Positions 44,406 to 54,067 are shown, numbered from the stretch's first letter. The stretch: DNA of 64,000 nt from Chryseobacterium fluminis (GCF_026314945.1 NZ_CP111121.1:1798001-1862000); one strand, 5' to 3'. The notes: generated by a model not told the origin, from the sequence alone. Numbers and translations: made by a program.

Positions 44406-45581
44406 ATGAAGAAGATTTTCTCCGGATTATTTTTAATTTCCTCTATCATAACATTTGCGCAGGAAGCGATCCAGTTTCAGGATATTCCTTTTAAGGATCT
44501 TATTACAAAGGCAAAAAAAGAGAACAAAATTGTTTTTATCGATGCCTATGCTTCATGGTGCGGTCCCTGTAAAATGATGGAGAAAAACATATTTACCCAA
44601 AAAGCTGTCGGTGATTATTATAATGCCAATTTTGTCAACGCCAGAATTGATATGGAAAAAGGGGAAGGAAGAGAAATCGCGGCAAAATATGGTGTCCGGT
44701 CCTACCCTACTTATCTATTTTTGAATGGTGATGGTGAACTGGTTTCTCAAAACTTCGGCTATATGGAAGAAGCTTCTTTTATATCCATGGCTAAAGAAAT
44801 CAATTCTCCTAACAATAAAAAGGGCTCTCTTAAAGAGCGTTTCGCTAAGGGAGAAAAAGATCCTGAATTCCTCATCAACATCATGAAATTGAATTCTGCT
44901 TCTGATTTTAACTTTGCAAAAACAGCTTCCGAAAGGTATTTTCAAAATAAAAAAGCTACAGAGGAGCTTTCGAAAGAAGACATCGGATTTCTGCTGTTTT
45001 TTCTGAAATCTGCTGATGATCCGAACTACAAAGTTTTTACCGAAAAGAAAGCGGACATTATCAGGTATCTGCCTGAGGAAACTTATAACGAATTTGATAA
45101 TCAGATCAAACTTTCAAAAGTAGTGGAACAGTCTATCGATGACAAAAACAAAAGGATCAATGAAGACTATTTCATGAAAACAGCAGAGCCTCTGGTAGGA
45201 AAATACCATGCGCAGCTTAAATTAAACCAGACAAAACTAAGCTACTACGAACAGAACGCAAATTTTGCCGAGTATGAAAAAGCAGCACTGGAGTATTATA
45301 AAAATTCCGAATCTTTCGAACCTAATGAATTGCTGAAAGCAGCATGGATATTTTCTGAGCATGTAAAAACGCCTTCCTCTCTGAAAAAAGCTGCTGAGTG
45401 GGCAGAAAAATCAGTGATGAGAACGGAAACCTCTGAAAACACCTACATTCTTGCAAAGCTTTATTATCTTAACGGAAATAAAGAGATGGCAAAAACGTAT
45501 GCAGAAATGTCCCGGGATATGGCTAAACAGGCTAATAAGGACTCTGCTTTGGCAGAAGAATTGTTAAAGCAAATCAAATAA
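44406..45581 (+). CDS. Secreted thioredoxin-fold protein
   Basis: 391 residues. Signal peptide (IFSGLFLISSIITFAQ), thioredoxin domain with WCGPCKMM at 51-58 (redox pair C52/C55) and SYPTYLFLNGDG, then about 250 residues of helical, TPR-like sequence ending in AEWAEKSVMRTE...AEMSRDMAKQA. Known of the family: periplasmic thiol oxidoreductases. Partner and substrate are unknown. First of a three-gene transcript with DUF3575 and a small membrane protein. Confidence 0.88.
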   Translation: MKKIFSGLFLISSIITFAQEAIQFQDIPFKDLITKAKKENKIVFIDAYASWCGPCKMMEKNIFTQKAVGDYYNANFVNARIDMEKGEGREIAAKYGVRSYPTYLFLNGDGELVSQNFGYMEEASFISMAKEINSPNNKKGSLKERFAKGEKDPEFLINIMKLNSASDFNFAKTASERYFQNKKATEELSKEDIGFLLFFLKSADDPNYKVFTEKKADIIRYLPEETYNEFDNQIKLSKVVEQSIDDKNKRINEDYFMKTAEPLVGKYHAQLKLNQTKLSYYEQNANFAEYEKAALEYYKNSESFEPNELLKAAWIFSEHVKTPSSLKKAAEWAEKSVMRTETSENTYILAKLYYLNGNKEMAKTYAEMSRDMAKQANKDSALAEELLKQIK

Positions 45582-45587
45582 ATACTA

Positions 45588-46214
45588 ATGTTGAAGAAAA
45601 AATTGTACGCAGGTTTCTTTTGTATATTTTTACTGGGAACAATCGGTGCACAGGAGAAGACGGACGAAACAGGCGTTTATGTAAAGGGGAATGCATTGCT
45701 TATTCCGATAGGAATTGTTAATGTGGGGCTGGAGCACCAGCTGAGTAAGAAATTTACGGTACAGGGGGATGTTCTCATCTCTCCATGGAAATCTTTTGCC
45801 GGACACGAATTGCAGTATTATTCTTTATCTCTGGAAGGAAGATATTATTTTGACGAAGCCTTCAAACACTGGTACATTGGTGCCAGTATCGCAGGATCGC
45901 GCTTCATCGCTCAAAAATGGAATTACTGGAAAGATGGTATTATGACGGATGAAGATACCGGAATTACGTATAACAGATCTGATCTGTATCAAAATGGATA
46001 TTCAATAATATTCGGTATTACAGGAGGGTACCAGTTCAGGGTTTCTGACCGATTGAATATTGACTTATATGCCAGTATCGGATCTTCCCAGGATTTCTAC
46101 AAAGGCTATGACCGTACAACAGGAAAGCGATATGATCATGCTGACGGTTATAATAAAAGTGGAGAAATTCTTCCCTACCGGGGTGGGGTAATGATCTCTT
46201 ATAAACTAAAATAA
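45588..46214 (+). CDS. DUF3575 outer-membrane beta-barrel-like protein
   Basis: 208 residues with signal peptide (LYAGFFCIFLLGTIGAQ). The rest alternates polar and apolar residues in strands, with conserved bits GNALLIPIGIVNVGLEHQLS, YYSLSLEGRYYF and a final strand YRGGVMISYKLK. I recall DUF3575 proteins of this form; they are presumed outer-membrane barrels of unknown role. Starts 6 nt after the thioredoxin gene. Confidence 0.8.
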   Translation: MLKKKLYAGFFCIFLLGTIGAQEKTDETGVYVKGNALLIPIGIVNVGLEHQLSKKFTVQGDVLISPWKSFAGHELQYYSLSLEGRYYFDEAFKHWYIGASIAGSRFIAQKWNYWKDGIMTDEDTGITYNRSDLYQNGYSIIFGITGGYQFRVSDRLNIDLYASIGSSQDFYKGYDRTTGKRYDHADGYNKSGEILPYRGGVMISYKLK

Positions 46215-46218
46215 TTTT

Positions 46219-46425
46219 ATGAAAATATTTGGTAAAAATCATATCATCATCTGTATCATCACCTTCGGGATTCTTTTTTTAATGAATTATCTGGGCAATG
46301 ATCAGCCGGACAAATTGGAAACTGCTCTCATGATTGCAGGAGCAGGAGTAATCGGATTGACCATAGGTCTTGTCATCATGAACAAAGGAAAGGATGATAA
46401 AAATCCGCCCCAGCATTTTGACTAA
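46219..46425 (+). CDS. Small two-helix membrane protein
   Basis: 68 residues: helices IIICIITFGILFLMNYLG and LMIAGAGVIGLTIGLVIM, then a short charged tail (GKDDKNPPQHFD). It begins 4 nt after the DUF3575 stop, so translation is probably coupled. No named family is recognised. Confidence 0.7.
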   Translation: MKIFGKNHIIICIITFGILFLMNYLGNDQPDKLETALMIAGAGVIGLTIGLVIMNKGKDDKNPPQHFD

Positions 46426-46440
46426 ATACATATGAAATAG

Positions 46441-46475
46441 AAATGTCAATTGTAAAAGTTTACCGTTGACATTTT
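46441..46475. terminator. Bidirectional terminator
   Basis: AAATGTCAA pairs with TTGACATTT around a 16-nt loop; both sides have T/A runs. It lies between the converging operon at 44406 and namZ. Confidence 0.7.
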
Positions 46476-46477
46476 AT

Positions 46478-47674
46478 TCAGTTTTCGTATACTACATATT
46501 TCGTTCTGATTTTTTCGAAATTCTCCAGATCAGACTTCCACGAAGATTTAATTTCTTTCATTGATTTTCCGGCAATGATCTGTTTTCTCAGTTCATCTGT
46601 TCCGGATAAGGTATCAAACCATAGATTTTTAAGGAAGAAATCCTGTTGTGGATTTTTATAATGCTGATAGGCTTTGATAACCCATTCCAGATTTAATGTT
46701 CTGAGATCTTCGGAATATGCAGAGAGATTCTCGCCATAGCACAATTTCCCGTTCAGAAAAGGATCTTTAGCTCCAAAATTGGGTTTGGGAGTAAACTGAT
46801 AAGGTAAACCTACCGTCCAGGGAGAACCGTATATCTGAAAAGGCAGATCGGTTCCTCGTCCTACAGAGACCTGGGTTCCTTCAAAAAAACAAAGACTTGG
46901 ATACAGATTGATCGCCTTATCGTTCGGTAAATTAGGAGAAGGCTTATCTAGCATGTGATATCGCTGATTTTTATGGTAGTTCTTCATCGGTATCAGCGTA
47001 TATTTTGCCTGAACTCCGTTCCTGAGCCATTTCTCACCATTCACCATCTTTCCGTACTCTCCTATTGTGAGTCCGTATACCACCGGAACTTCATGCATTC
47101 CCACGAAGCTTGTCCATTTTTTCTTCAGCACCGGACCATCTGTATAGCCATCATGGGGATTGGGGCGGTCTAAAACCATAATTTCCACTTTATTTTCAGC
47201 GCCGGCTTCCATGAGATAAGTCAGCGTTGAGATATAAGTATAAAACCTCACGCCGACATCCTGAATATCAAAAACAACGATATCTATATCTTTTAACTGC
47301 TCTGGTTTCGGCTTTTTATTATTTCCATATAAAGAAACGATCGGAATCCCTGTTTTTATGTCGACCCCGTTTTTAACTTTTTCTCCGGCATCCGCATCAC
47401 CACGAAAACCGTGCTCCGGAGCAAAAATCGATTTAATGGTAATTCCGTTCTTAACTAAAAAATCCACCACGTGGGTGCGGTCCTTCATTAATCCCGTCTG
47501 ATTCGTCACTACTCCGACTGTTTTTCCTTTCAGTAAGGGTAAATAAAGCTCCGGCTGGTCTGCTCCGGTTTTAAAATCATTCTTATGGGGAGTCTGAGAA
47601 TAATATTGATTGAATACTCCTAAAAAAATTAGGCAAATAAGAAGTAAATTTTTAATTTTGAAATCTAAATTCAT
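46478..47674 (-). CDS. namZ: Exo-beta-N-acetylmuramidase, NamZ (DUF1343)
   Basis: 398 residues from ATG 47674, which starts a signal sequence (LLLICLIFLGVFNQYYSQ); the longer frame upstream is shadow sequence of the ABC gene. Family landmarks: GKTVGVVTNQTGL, IFAPEHGFRGDADAGE (a GFRG with conserved Glu-His), VVFDIQDVGVRFYTYISTL, LDRPNP and VPVVYGLTIGEYGKMV. Known of the family: NamZ proteins remove terminal N-acetylmuramic acid from peptidoglycan fragments in recycling. Its start codon lies 4 nt from that of the divergent ABC permease. Confidence 0.85.
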   Translation of the reverse strand: MNLDFKIKNLLLICLIFLGVFNQYYSQTPHKNDFKTGADQPELYLPLLKGKTVGVVTNQTGLMKDRTHVVDFLVKNGITIKSIFAPEHGFRGDADAGEKVKNGVDIKTGIPIVSLYGNNKKPKPEQLKDIDIVVFDIQDVGVRFYTYISTLTYLMEAGAENKVEIMVLDRPNPHDGYTDGPVLKKKWTSFVGMHEVPVVYGLTIGEYGKMVNGEKWLRNGVQAKYTLIPMKNYHKNQRYHMLDKPSPNLPNDKAINLYPSLCFFEGTQVSVGRGTDLPFQIYGSPWTVGLPYQFTPKPNFGAKDPFLNGKLCYGENLSAYSEDLRTLNLEWVIKAYQHYKNPQQDFFLKNLWFDTLSGTDELRKQIIAGKSMKEIKSSWKSDLENFEKIRTKYVVYEN

Positions 47675-47678
47675 AAGC

Positions 47679-48908
47679 TTGAAATTTCCTTTATATTTCT
47701 CTAAAAAAATAGCATTCTCCAAAGATAACAAAAATAACCTTTCTAGAGTTATCATCTTCATTGGCAGGCTTTCTGTAGCTTTGGGAATTATTGTTTCTCT
47801 GATCACCGTCTCCACAGGATTCGGCTCGAAAAAAGCAATTAAAGAGAGACTGGCAGATTTCAGCGGCCACATTACAGTACGATCTACAAAATCCAATTCT
47901 TCATACAATACGTCAATTCTCGATCATGATGGGTTAGATCTGAAAAAAATAAAAGATCTTCCGGATGTGGAAAGTGTTCAGCAATACGCTACGGTTACAG
48001 GGATCATGCGTAATGAGCATAATTTTGCCGGAATTATTTTTAAGGGTGTAGGCAAGGACTTCGACAGCGCAAGGTTTAAAAAATTTCTTGTTGCGGGAAC
48101 CACTCCAAAAATGACGGGTACAGGGTATAATAACGGGGTTACAATTTCTCAGAAAATAGCCGGAGACCTTCATCTAAAGGTAAAAGACAGCATCGTTACC
48201 ATTTTTTCAAAAGCTGATCAGAAGCCTATTTACAGAAAATTTGAAGTATTGGGAATTTATAAGACCGATATTAAAATGATTGACGAGCAGTTCGTTCTCG
48301 GGGATATCAACCATGTAAGAAAGATTCAGGATATGACACCTGAGGATATCGGAGGTATCGATATTTTTTTAAAAAATGTCAATGACATCGACCGCGATTT
48401 TCCAGGAATCGAAAGTTTGATCGGGTATAAAAACTATGCTGAAAAGGCTACGGAAAAATTCCCCCAGATCACAGACTGGATCAGTATTTTTGATACCAAT
48501 ATCGCATTGATCATTATTATTATGCTCATTGTAGTGGTGATTAATATTATTATGGTTCTTCTGATCTTAATTATTGAAAGAACAAATTCTATTGGTTTAC
48601 TGAAAACACTGGGAGCCAGCAATTCTCAGATCAGAGCAACCTTCATTAACTATACCCTCATCATTATGATTCCGGGGCTGTTATACGGAAATGCGATCGG
48701 TCTTGGGTTGATTCTGCTTCAAAAATTCTTTGGAATCATTAAACTGAATCCTGAAAACTACTACGTAAGCACCGTTCCGGTAGATCTGAATCCCATCGCC
48801 ATTATTTCTATCTCTGCAGGGATTTTAATTATTTCAGGCCTGGCGTTGATCATTCCAAGTTACCTGATCAGTAAAATTTCGCCGGTGAAGGCTATTAAAT
48901 ATAATTAA
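47679..48908 (+). CDS. ABC transporter permease, LolE/FtsX type
   Basis: 409 residues if translation starts at the TTG at 47679; this gives the canonical LolE-type opening (KFPLYFSKKIAFSKD) without a non-homologous leader. An ATG at 47610 in the same frame would add 23 residues and overlap namZ antisense. One helix at 30-55, then a periplasmic MacB-like core, three C-terminal helices (IALIIIIMLIVVVINIIM, ALGAS region NTSI GLLKTLGASNSQIRATF). Known of the family: lipoprotein-releasing permease subunits. No ATPase gene is adjacent, so the partner is encoded elsewhere. Confidence 0.85.
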   Translation: MKFPLYFSKKIAFSKDNKNNLSRVIIFIGRLSVALGIIVSLITVSTGFGSKKAIKERLADFSGHITVRSTKSNSSYNTSILDHDGLDLKKIKDLPDVESVQQYATVTGIMRNEHNFAGIIFKGVGKDFDSARFKKFLVAGTTPKMTGTGYNNGVTISQKIAGDLHLKVKDSIVTIFSKADQKPIYRKFEVLGIYKTDIKMIDEQFVLGDINHVRKIQDMTPEDIGGIDIFLKNVNDIDRDFPGIESLIGYKNYAEKATEKFPQITDWISIFDTNIALIIIIMLIVVVINIIMVLLILIIERTNSIGLLKTLGASNSQIRATFINYTLIIMIPGLLYGNAIGLGLILLQKFFGIIKLNPENYYVSTVPVDLNPIAIISISAGILIISGLALIIPSYLISKISPVKAIKYN

Positions 48909-49015
48909 TACTCCTCTTATTTTTTGCGGAATCATAAAACCGGCTAGTGGCAGAAGTTTTAAGCTACTCTTAAAAAGCGGTCGGTCCTGAAAGAGCTGTT
49001 AGTGTTGGTTAACTC

Positions 49016-49062
49016 TTTTTATCAGTTTCGGCTGGCCTGTGGCCAGCCGAAACTGATAAAAA
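49016..49062. terminator. Perfect 22-bp stem hairpin
   Basis: TTTTTATCAGTTTCGGCTGG CC and its exact complement flank a 3-nt loop (TGT). The T and A runs on both sides let it act in either direction. It lies in the 309-bp gene-free gap between the ABC permease and the cysteine-synthase gene, about 110 nt after the ABC stop. The rest of the gap carries no ORF. Confidence 0.8.
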
Positions 49063-49189
49063 CAAGCAAATGTTGAGCATGGAAAAACAGTTCCTGATCA
49101 TTAAAGTGTAGATGCTCCTGGATTTATGATTTCGTTTGAAATTCAGATTCTTTAACGCCCTCTTAACTCGAATAATAATTTTAAAGGCG

Positions 49190-49197
49190 TATCTTTG
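49190..49197 (+). promoter_or_regulatory. -7 element (TATCTTTG) of the cysteine synthase gene
   Basis: Exact TAnnTTTG match 20 nt before the ATG at 49218. Confidence 0.6.
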
Positions 49198-49217
49198 CCG
49201 TGCTATAAAAAACGTTT

Positions 49218-50201
49218 ATGAAATACGCAAACAACATCCTTGAGACGATCGGGAATACACCATTGGTAAAACTTAATAAAGTTTTAGGAGATGATTTTCC
49301 TGCCTTAGTTCTGGCCAAGGTTGAAACTTTCAATCCCGGAAATTCTGTAAAAGACAGAATGGCCGTGAAAATGATTGAAGACGCAGAAAAAGACGGAAGA
49401 TTAAAACCCGGAGGAACTATTATCGAAGGGACTTCCGGAAATACGGGGATGGGATTGGCTCTTGCGGCCATCATTAAGGGATACAAATGTATTTTTGTAA
49501 CCAACTCTAAACAGTCAAAAGAAAAATGTGATATCCTTCGTGCCGTAGGAGCTGAAGTAATCGTTTGCCCTACAGATGTAAAGCCTACAGATCCGCGTTC
49601 TTATTATTCGGTTTCCAAGAGATTAGCCAAGGAGACAGAAAACGGATGGTACGTAAATCAATATGATAATTTATCAAACAGAGCGGCTCATTATGAATCT
49701 ACAGCGCCTGAAATCTGGGAACAGACAGAAGGAAAGCTTACACACTTTGTAGTCGGTGCAGGAACCGGAGGTACCATTACGGGCTGTGGAACTTTTTTCA
49801 AGGAGAAAAATGCTGATATCAAAATAATCGGGGTTGATACCTATGGTTCTATTCTAAAGGAAATTCACGAAACGGGTGAAATTAATTTAGGCAATGCCTA
49901 TACTTATATCACAGAAGGTATTGGTGAAGATATTCTTCCTGAAAATTACGATATGTCCGTTATTGATCATTTTGAGAAAGTAACGGATAAGGACGGAGCG
50001 GTTTATGCCAGAAAACTGGCTAAGGAAGAAGGAATTTTCTGCGGATATTCTGCTGGAAGTGCTATTGCTTCTTTAGTCCAGATGAAAGATCAGTTTACTG
50101 AAGACGATGTCATTGTTGTCCTTCTTCATGACCATGGCTCAAGATATGTCGGGAAAATCTACAATGATGAATGGATGAAAGAGATGGGTTGGTTAGATTA
50201 A
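49218..50201 (+). CDS. Cysteine synthase / cystathionine beta-synthase family enzyme
   Basis: 327 residues, PLP fold type II. PLP-binding Lys is K45 in NPGNSVKDRMA; the phosphate loop is EGTSGNTGMG; GAGTGGTITG is present. CPTDVKPTDPRSYYSVS resembles the variable loop of CBS-type enzymes more than that of CysK. There is no regulatory CBS domain. Role: beta-replacement to form cysteine or cystathionine; which of the two is not settled by sequence alone. No sulfur-assimilation genes are nearby. Confidence 0.9.
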   Translation: MKYANNILETIGNTPLVKLNKVLGDDFPALVLAKVETFNPGNSVKDRMAVKMIEDAEKDGRLKPGGTIIEGTSGNTGMGLALAAIIKGYKCIFVTNSKQSKEKCDILRAVGAEVIVCPTDVKPTDPRSYYSVSKRLAKETENGWYVNQYDNLSNRAAHYESTAPEIWEQTEGKLTHFVVGAGTGGTITGCGTFFKEKNADIKIIGVDTYGSILKEIHETGEINLGNAYTYITEGIGEDILPENYDMSVIDHFEKVTDKDGAVYARKLAKEEGIFCGYSAGSAIASLVQMKDQFTEDDVIVVLLHDHGSRYVGKIYNDEWMKEMGWLD

Positions 50202-50220
50202 TATGCTTTCCATTATAATA

Positions 50221-50251
50221 AAAACTCAGAGTATATGCTCTGAGTTTTTTA
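50221..50251. terminator. Bidirectional terminator
   Basis: AAAACTCAGAG pairs with CTCTGAGTTTT around TATATG, followed by further T. It separates converging genes. Confidence 0.85.
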
Positions 50252-50258
50252 TTTTTCT

Positions 50259-50789
50259 TTATTGTTCTTTAATATTTTTCTTAAGAGTCTGCTTTAACAG
50301 TGTATAATCTCTTTCACTCATCGATTTTTTCGGAAACATATAACTGTACTTCCCTTCCAGAGCAATATATTTTTCATTACTGTCAAAGTATTGAAAATCT
50401 TTCCATTCGCTGGTTTCTTTTTCGTCATCAATATTTACCGTAAAGAAATTCTGATCGAATGTAATTTCATAAACTTTACAGTTTTCAAGCTTTGTTAAAT
50501 AACTGTTTACCTGTTTTTTCCACCGTGATACTTTATTAATGCTTACTGAAAGAAAAACTGCACAAAGCAAAAACAGGAAACTTACAAAATACAGAATTCC
50601 GAATTTTTCTTTTGTAAAATCATCTTTAAAGACAAACATGATGATCAAAATCAGGCCTACAACCAATGTTGTAACCATTTTTCCTTTTGTTGAAGATGAA
50701 AACAACAGACTTCCCTGATTTCCGTTGAAATATATTTCTTCGAAATCCTGTCTTTTAGGTTGTAAAACAATTACTTTTTCTTCACTCAT
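50259..50789 (-). CDS. Two-helix membrane protein, YcxB-like domain
   Basis: 176 residues: two helices (LVVGLILIIMFVF and LYFVSFLFLLCAVFLSV) and a C-terminal beta domain with VYEITFDQNFFTVN, SEWKDFQYF and KYSYMFPKKSM, the YcxB-like C-terminal fold. Function unknown. Not linked to its neighbours by spacing. Confidence 0.65.
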   Translation of the reverse strand: MSEEKVIVLQPKRQDFEEIYFNGNQGSLLFSSSTKGKMVTTLVVGLILIIMFVFKDDFTKEKFGILYFVSFLFLLCAVFLSVSINKVSRWKKQVNSYLTKLENCKVYEITFDQNFFTVNIDDEKETSEWKDFQYFDSNEKYIALEGKYSYMFPKKSMSERDYTLLKQTLKKNIKEQ

Positions 50790-50902
50790 AATTATAATTC
50801 TGTCTGCAAAGCTAAAAGAAAATTTCAGAAATTCATCTCTAAGTCTTACAGGAATTCATTCTAAACAGTACCGATATGATGTTTTTATCAATCGCCGTTA
50901 CA

Positions 50903-51205
50903 TTAACCGTCTTCAAATTTATTATTGAGTGCCGAAAGTCTGTTCATCAATTCTTTATTCTTCTGTTTTAAATGTTCCATTTTCTGAAGCATTTCGTGAA
51001 TAACTTCTAACCCCGGCAGGTTGATCTCCAGATCATAATGCCAGTTGGTAAATCTCTCAAAAGACGGTAAATCGTCGTACATCAGATAGCGGATTTCATT
51101 TTCCGTCTGAATATTCAGCAGCCCGGAACTTACCAGTTCGTCAAAAAAGGTGATTTCAATATTGTATATTTTTACGAGCTCTTCCCTCGATATTCTTTCA
51201 CTCAT
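50903..51205 (-). CDS. cbpM: CbpM-type chaperone modulator
   Basis: 100 residues, MerR-like winged helix (ISREELVKIYNIEITFFDELVSSG) and a C-terminal coiled coil (LEVIHEMLQKMEHLKQKNKEL). It begins 3 nt after the end of the DnaJ-type gene. Known role: CbpM binds the J domain of CbpA and damps it. The pairing is typical. Confidence 0.85.
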   Translation of the reverse strand: MSERISREELVKIYNIEITFFDELVSSGLLNIQTENEIRYLMYDDLPSFERFTNWHYDLEINLPGLEVIHEMLQKMEHLKQKNKELMNRLSALNNKFEDG

Positions 51206-51208
51206 GGC

Positions 51209-52120
51209 TTATGAATTTTTAAGTTGTTCAAAAAGTTCTTTCTGTTTTTCAGTCAGATTTTTTGGCAATTTCACGTCAAAAGTGACAAACAGATCACCGA
51301 ACTGCCCCTCTTTTTTATAGACAGGAAAGCCTTTCCCTTTCAGTCTTACCGTCGTTCCGTTCTGGGTTTCCGGTTTTACCTTAAGATTTACGCTTCCGTC
51401 CAGCGTATTCACTTTTATATCACCTCCTAAAACAGCAGTGTACAGATCAATTGTAATTCTTGCTTTCAGATCGTCCCCGCTTCTTTCAAATTCAGTATCA
51501 GCTGCGATGTTGAAAGTGATGTACAGATCTCCGTTCGGGCCTCCGTTAAAACCCGGGCTTCCGTGACCTTTTAACTTGATTTGCTGCCCGTCATAAACTC
51601 CGGCAGGAATGGTGATTCTTACCTTTTTTCCGTTAATATCAAAAGTCTGCTGATGCGTGGCAGCCGCTTCTCTTAAGCTTAAATTAAGTTCTGCATTCAC
51701 ATCATTACCTTTAAATCTGCCTGAAGCACGGCCTCTGGAACTTTTTCCAAAGCCGCCACCCGCTCCGCCAAACATATTCTGGAAAAAATCCGAGAAATCT
51801 TCTTCTCCCCCGAAACCGGAACCGGAAAATCCACCATCCGTATCTTCCCCTGTATAGGATCTGCGCTGCTGCTGAGCCTTTTCATACTCATCACCATGTT
51901 TCCAGTTTTCACCATATTTATCATATTTTGTACGGTTTTCGGGATTACTGAGAACTTCATTCGCTTCATTCAGATCTTTGAATTTCTTTTCAGCTTCTTT
52001 GTTATCGGGATTAAGATCGGGATGCCATTTTCTGGCCTGTTTCCGATATGCTTTTTTGATGTCCTCCTGTGTTGCGCTTTTATCTACACCTAAAATTTTA
52101 TAGTAATCTATATAAGCCAT
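51209..52120 (-). CDS. cbpA: DnaJ-class co-chaperone, CbpA-like
   Basis: 303 residues: J domain with HPD at 33-35, a Gly/Phe-rich linker ([18 protein letters not shown] and GGAGGGFG), and two C-terminal beta-sandwich domains ([30 protein letters not shown]). The zinc-finger domain of DnaJ is absent, as in CbpA. Known role: stimulates DnaK ATPase. Followed directly by cbpM. Confidence 0.93.
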   Translation of the reverse strand: MAYIDYYKILGVDKSATQEDIKKAYRKQARKWHPDLNPDNKEAEKKFKDLNEANEVLSNPENRTKYDKYGENWKHGDEYEKAQQQRRSYTGEDTDGGFSGSGFGGEEDFSDFFQNMFGGAGGGFGKSSRGRASGRFKGNDVNAELNLSLREAAATHQQTFDINGKKVRITIPAGVYDGQQIKLKGHGSPGFNGGPNGDLYITFNIAADTEFERSGDDLKARITIDLYTAVLGGDIKVNTLDGSVNLKVKPETQNGTTVRLKGKGFPVYKKEGQFGDLFVTFDVKLPKNLTEKQKELFEQLKNS

Positions 52121-52214
52121 AGAAACGATATTTACTCAAATTTAAGAATTTTATGACTGAAATTTATATAACGGAATGTTAAAAATTAAGTTATCTTTGA
52201 CTAAAAAGCACCGT

Positions 52215-53414
52215 ATGAAAGAAGTGTTGAAAAACTACTCCGGAATCTTATTTTTATTATTGGGAATCACGGTCGGGAGCATCATCGGAATCGTTGCTCC
52301 CGGTGTTGCAGATTATATAAAACCTCTGGGGGATATTTTTCTTAATTTACTTTTTGTCAGTGTCGTTCCTTTGGTTTTTTTTGCGGTATCCAATTCTATT
52401 GCATCTCTGGAACAGCAGTCCAGGTTTGGAAAAATCATGGTCACGATGGCTTTTACTTTTCTGTTTTTCATTTTAACCGCCGCTGTTTTTACCATTTTTG
52501 CAGTCTATCTTTTTCCGCTTTCAGGGATTTCAGGTAGTAAGGAGGTTGTGGAAGCAGCATCGGATAATGACAGTTGGGGCAACAGGATCGTCAGTTTTTT
52601 CACGGTAGGAGAATTTACACAGCTTTTTTCGAGACAGAATATGCTGGCCCTTTTGATTTTTGCTTTTATGACCGGGTTTTCAGCACGAAAAGCAGGTGAA
52701 TCCGGGCAGGTTTTCAGAGCTTTTATCGCTTCAGGATATGAAGTCATGAAAGAGTTACTGCTGTTAGTAATGAAAATTGCACCTGTGGGTTTAGGGGCCT
52801 ATTTTGCCTATCAGGTAGCCACGCTGGGACCTCAGCTTTTCGGCTTCTATGCTAAACCTTTGGGCCTTTACTATATCGCCGGAATTATCTATTTCCTGGT
52901 ATTTTTTTCACTGTATGCTTTTATGGCCAACGGGCAAAACGGGGTAAAAAGTTTCTGGAAAAATGCCATTTATCCGACCTTAACGGCATTGAGTACATGC
53001 AGCAGCTTTGCTACTATGCCTGCCAATCTACAGGCGGCAGCAAAAATAGGAATTCCGGGTCAGATCTCTAATATTGTGGTTCCGATAGGAACTACATTAC
53101 ATAAAAATGGTTCGTCCATGTCTTCCATTATTAAAATTTACGTTGCTTTTTTAATTATAGGACGGGATTTTTTTGATCCGATGAACTTACTGTTGGCATT
53201 AGGAATAACGGTTTTTGTGAGTATCGTTGCGGGCGGAATTCCCAATGGAGGATATATTGGGGAAATGCTGATGATTTCAGTATATCAATTACCTCAGGAA
53301 GCCATTCCGGCGGTAATGATCATCGGAACTTTGGTAGACCCTCTGGCAACGGTTTTAAACGCAGTGGGCCAACTGGTCGCTTCGATGTTTGTGAGCCGGT
53401 TTGTGAAGGTCTGA
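52215..53414 (+). CDS. Dicarboxylate/amino acid:cation symporter (DAACS)
   Basis: 399 residues from ATG 52215; the frame to 52176 adds a charged leader and is rejected. About eight membrane helices with re-entrant loops; hallmark serine-rich ALSTCSSFATMPANLQ, the IVVPIGTTLHKNGSS stretch and, near the end, VDPLATVLNAVGQ. Known of the family: Na+ or H+-coupled uptake of glutamate, aspartate or C4-dicarboxylates. Substrate is not resolved. Confidence 0.9.
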   Translation: MKEVLKNYSGILFLLLGITVGSIIGIVAPGVADYIKPLGDIFLNLLFVSVVPLVFFAVSNSIASLEQQSRFGKIMVTMAFTFLFFILTAAVFTIFAVYLFPLSGISGSKEVVEAASDNDSWGNRIVSFFTVGEFTQLFSRQNMLALLIFAFMTGFSARKAGESGQVFRAFIASGYEVMKELLLLVMKIAPVGLGAYFAYQVATLGPQLFGFYAKPLGLYYIAGIIYFLVFFSLYAFMANGQNGVKSFWKNAIYPTLTALSTCSSFATMPANLQAAAKIGIPGQISNIVVPIGTTLHKNGSSMSSIIKIYVAFLIIGRDFFDPMNLLLALGITVFVSIVAGGIPNGGYIGEMLMISVYQLPQEAIPAVMIIGTLVDPLATVLNAVGQLVASMFVSRFVKV

Positions 53415-53527
53415 TTTTTTGTCTGAGTGTAACTATATAAATATTTTAACCTCATCATGTAAAATAGGGTTTTTCCGGAACACAGATATCAATGATTTCT
53501 CATGCAGATCCGACTGATTGAGAGGGT

Positions 53528-53911
53528 TTATTCACTCCGTTTTACCGGCTCTAAATTTTCATATTCTTCAGGGGTAAAAAGTCTGTAATGTACTTTGAAC
53601 GTTTTTCCTAAAGGGGTTTCCAGGGAAAATCCGCCAGGGCCAAATCCATCAGTGACATCCAAGGTGAAATGGGAGTACTGCCAGTATTCAAAGAGGTCGC
53701 GGTCTATCCAGAATTCATGATGGTTAATGGTTCCGATCATCGCATCGTTCATCCTCGGGTAAAAGCCACCTTTTTCAAAACATTGGGGCTGAGTTCCTTC
53801 ACAGCATCCACCGGCCTGATAAAACATCAGGTCTCCATACTTTTTTTCGAGTTGCCAGATCACTTCCAAAGCTTTTTCTGTGACTGATACTCTGGATATT
53901 TTAGTTCCCAT
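53528..53911 (-). CDS. DUF779 domain protein
   Basis: 127 residues. The family segments YQAGGCCEGTQPQCFEKGGF and TLDVTDGFGPGGFSLE are clear. In many genomes DUF779 sits beside aldehyde dehydrogenase genes, as here. Function unknown. A terminator separates it from adhP upstream (202 nt gap), so it may need read-through or its own promoter. Confidence 0.85.
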   Translation of the reverse strand: MGTKISRVSVTEKALEVIWQLEKKYGDLMFYQAGGCCEGTQPQCFEKGGFYPRMNDAMIGTINHHEFWIDRDLFEYWQYSHFTLDVTDGFGPGGFSLETPLGKTFKVHYRLFTPEEYENLEPVKRSE

Positions 53912-54067
53912 AATTTTTTAAGTATTATTGTTTTACACGGAGTAAAGTTCAGGATTTATTCTCAGACGCTGTAAATGTTTTATTCCAGAAAACTGAGTTC
54001 TTTGTAGCATTTTAAATCATTTTTACATCTTGATCTCCCAGATCGTTTTACCATATTAAGTTAAAAA

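Noticed and set aside
47675..47908. Upstream extension of namZ to an ATG at 47908
   Set aside because: The added 78 residues are the reverse reading of the ABC permease gene and would bury the signal peptide inside the protein.
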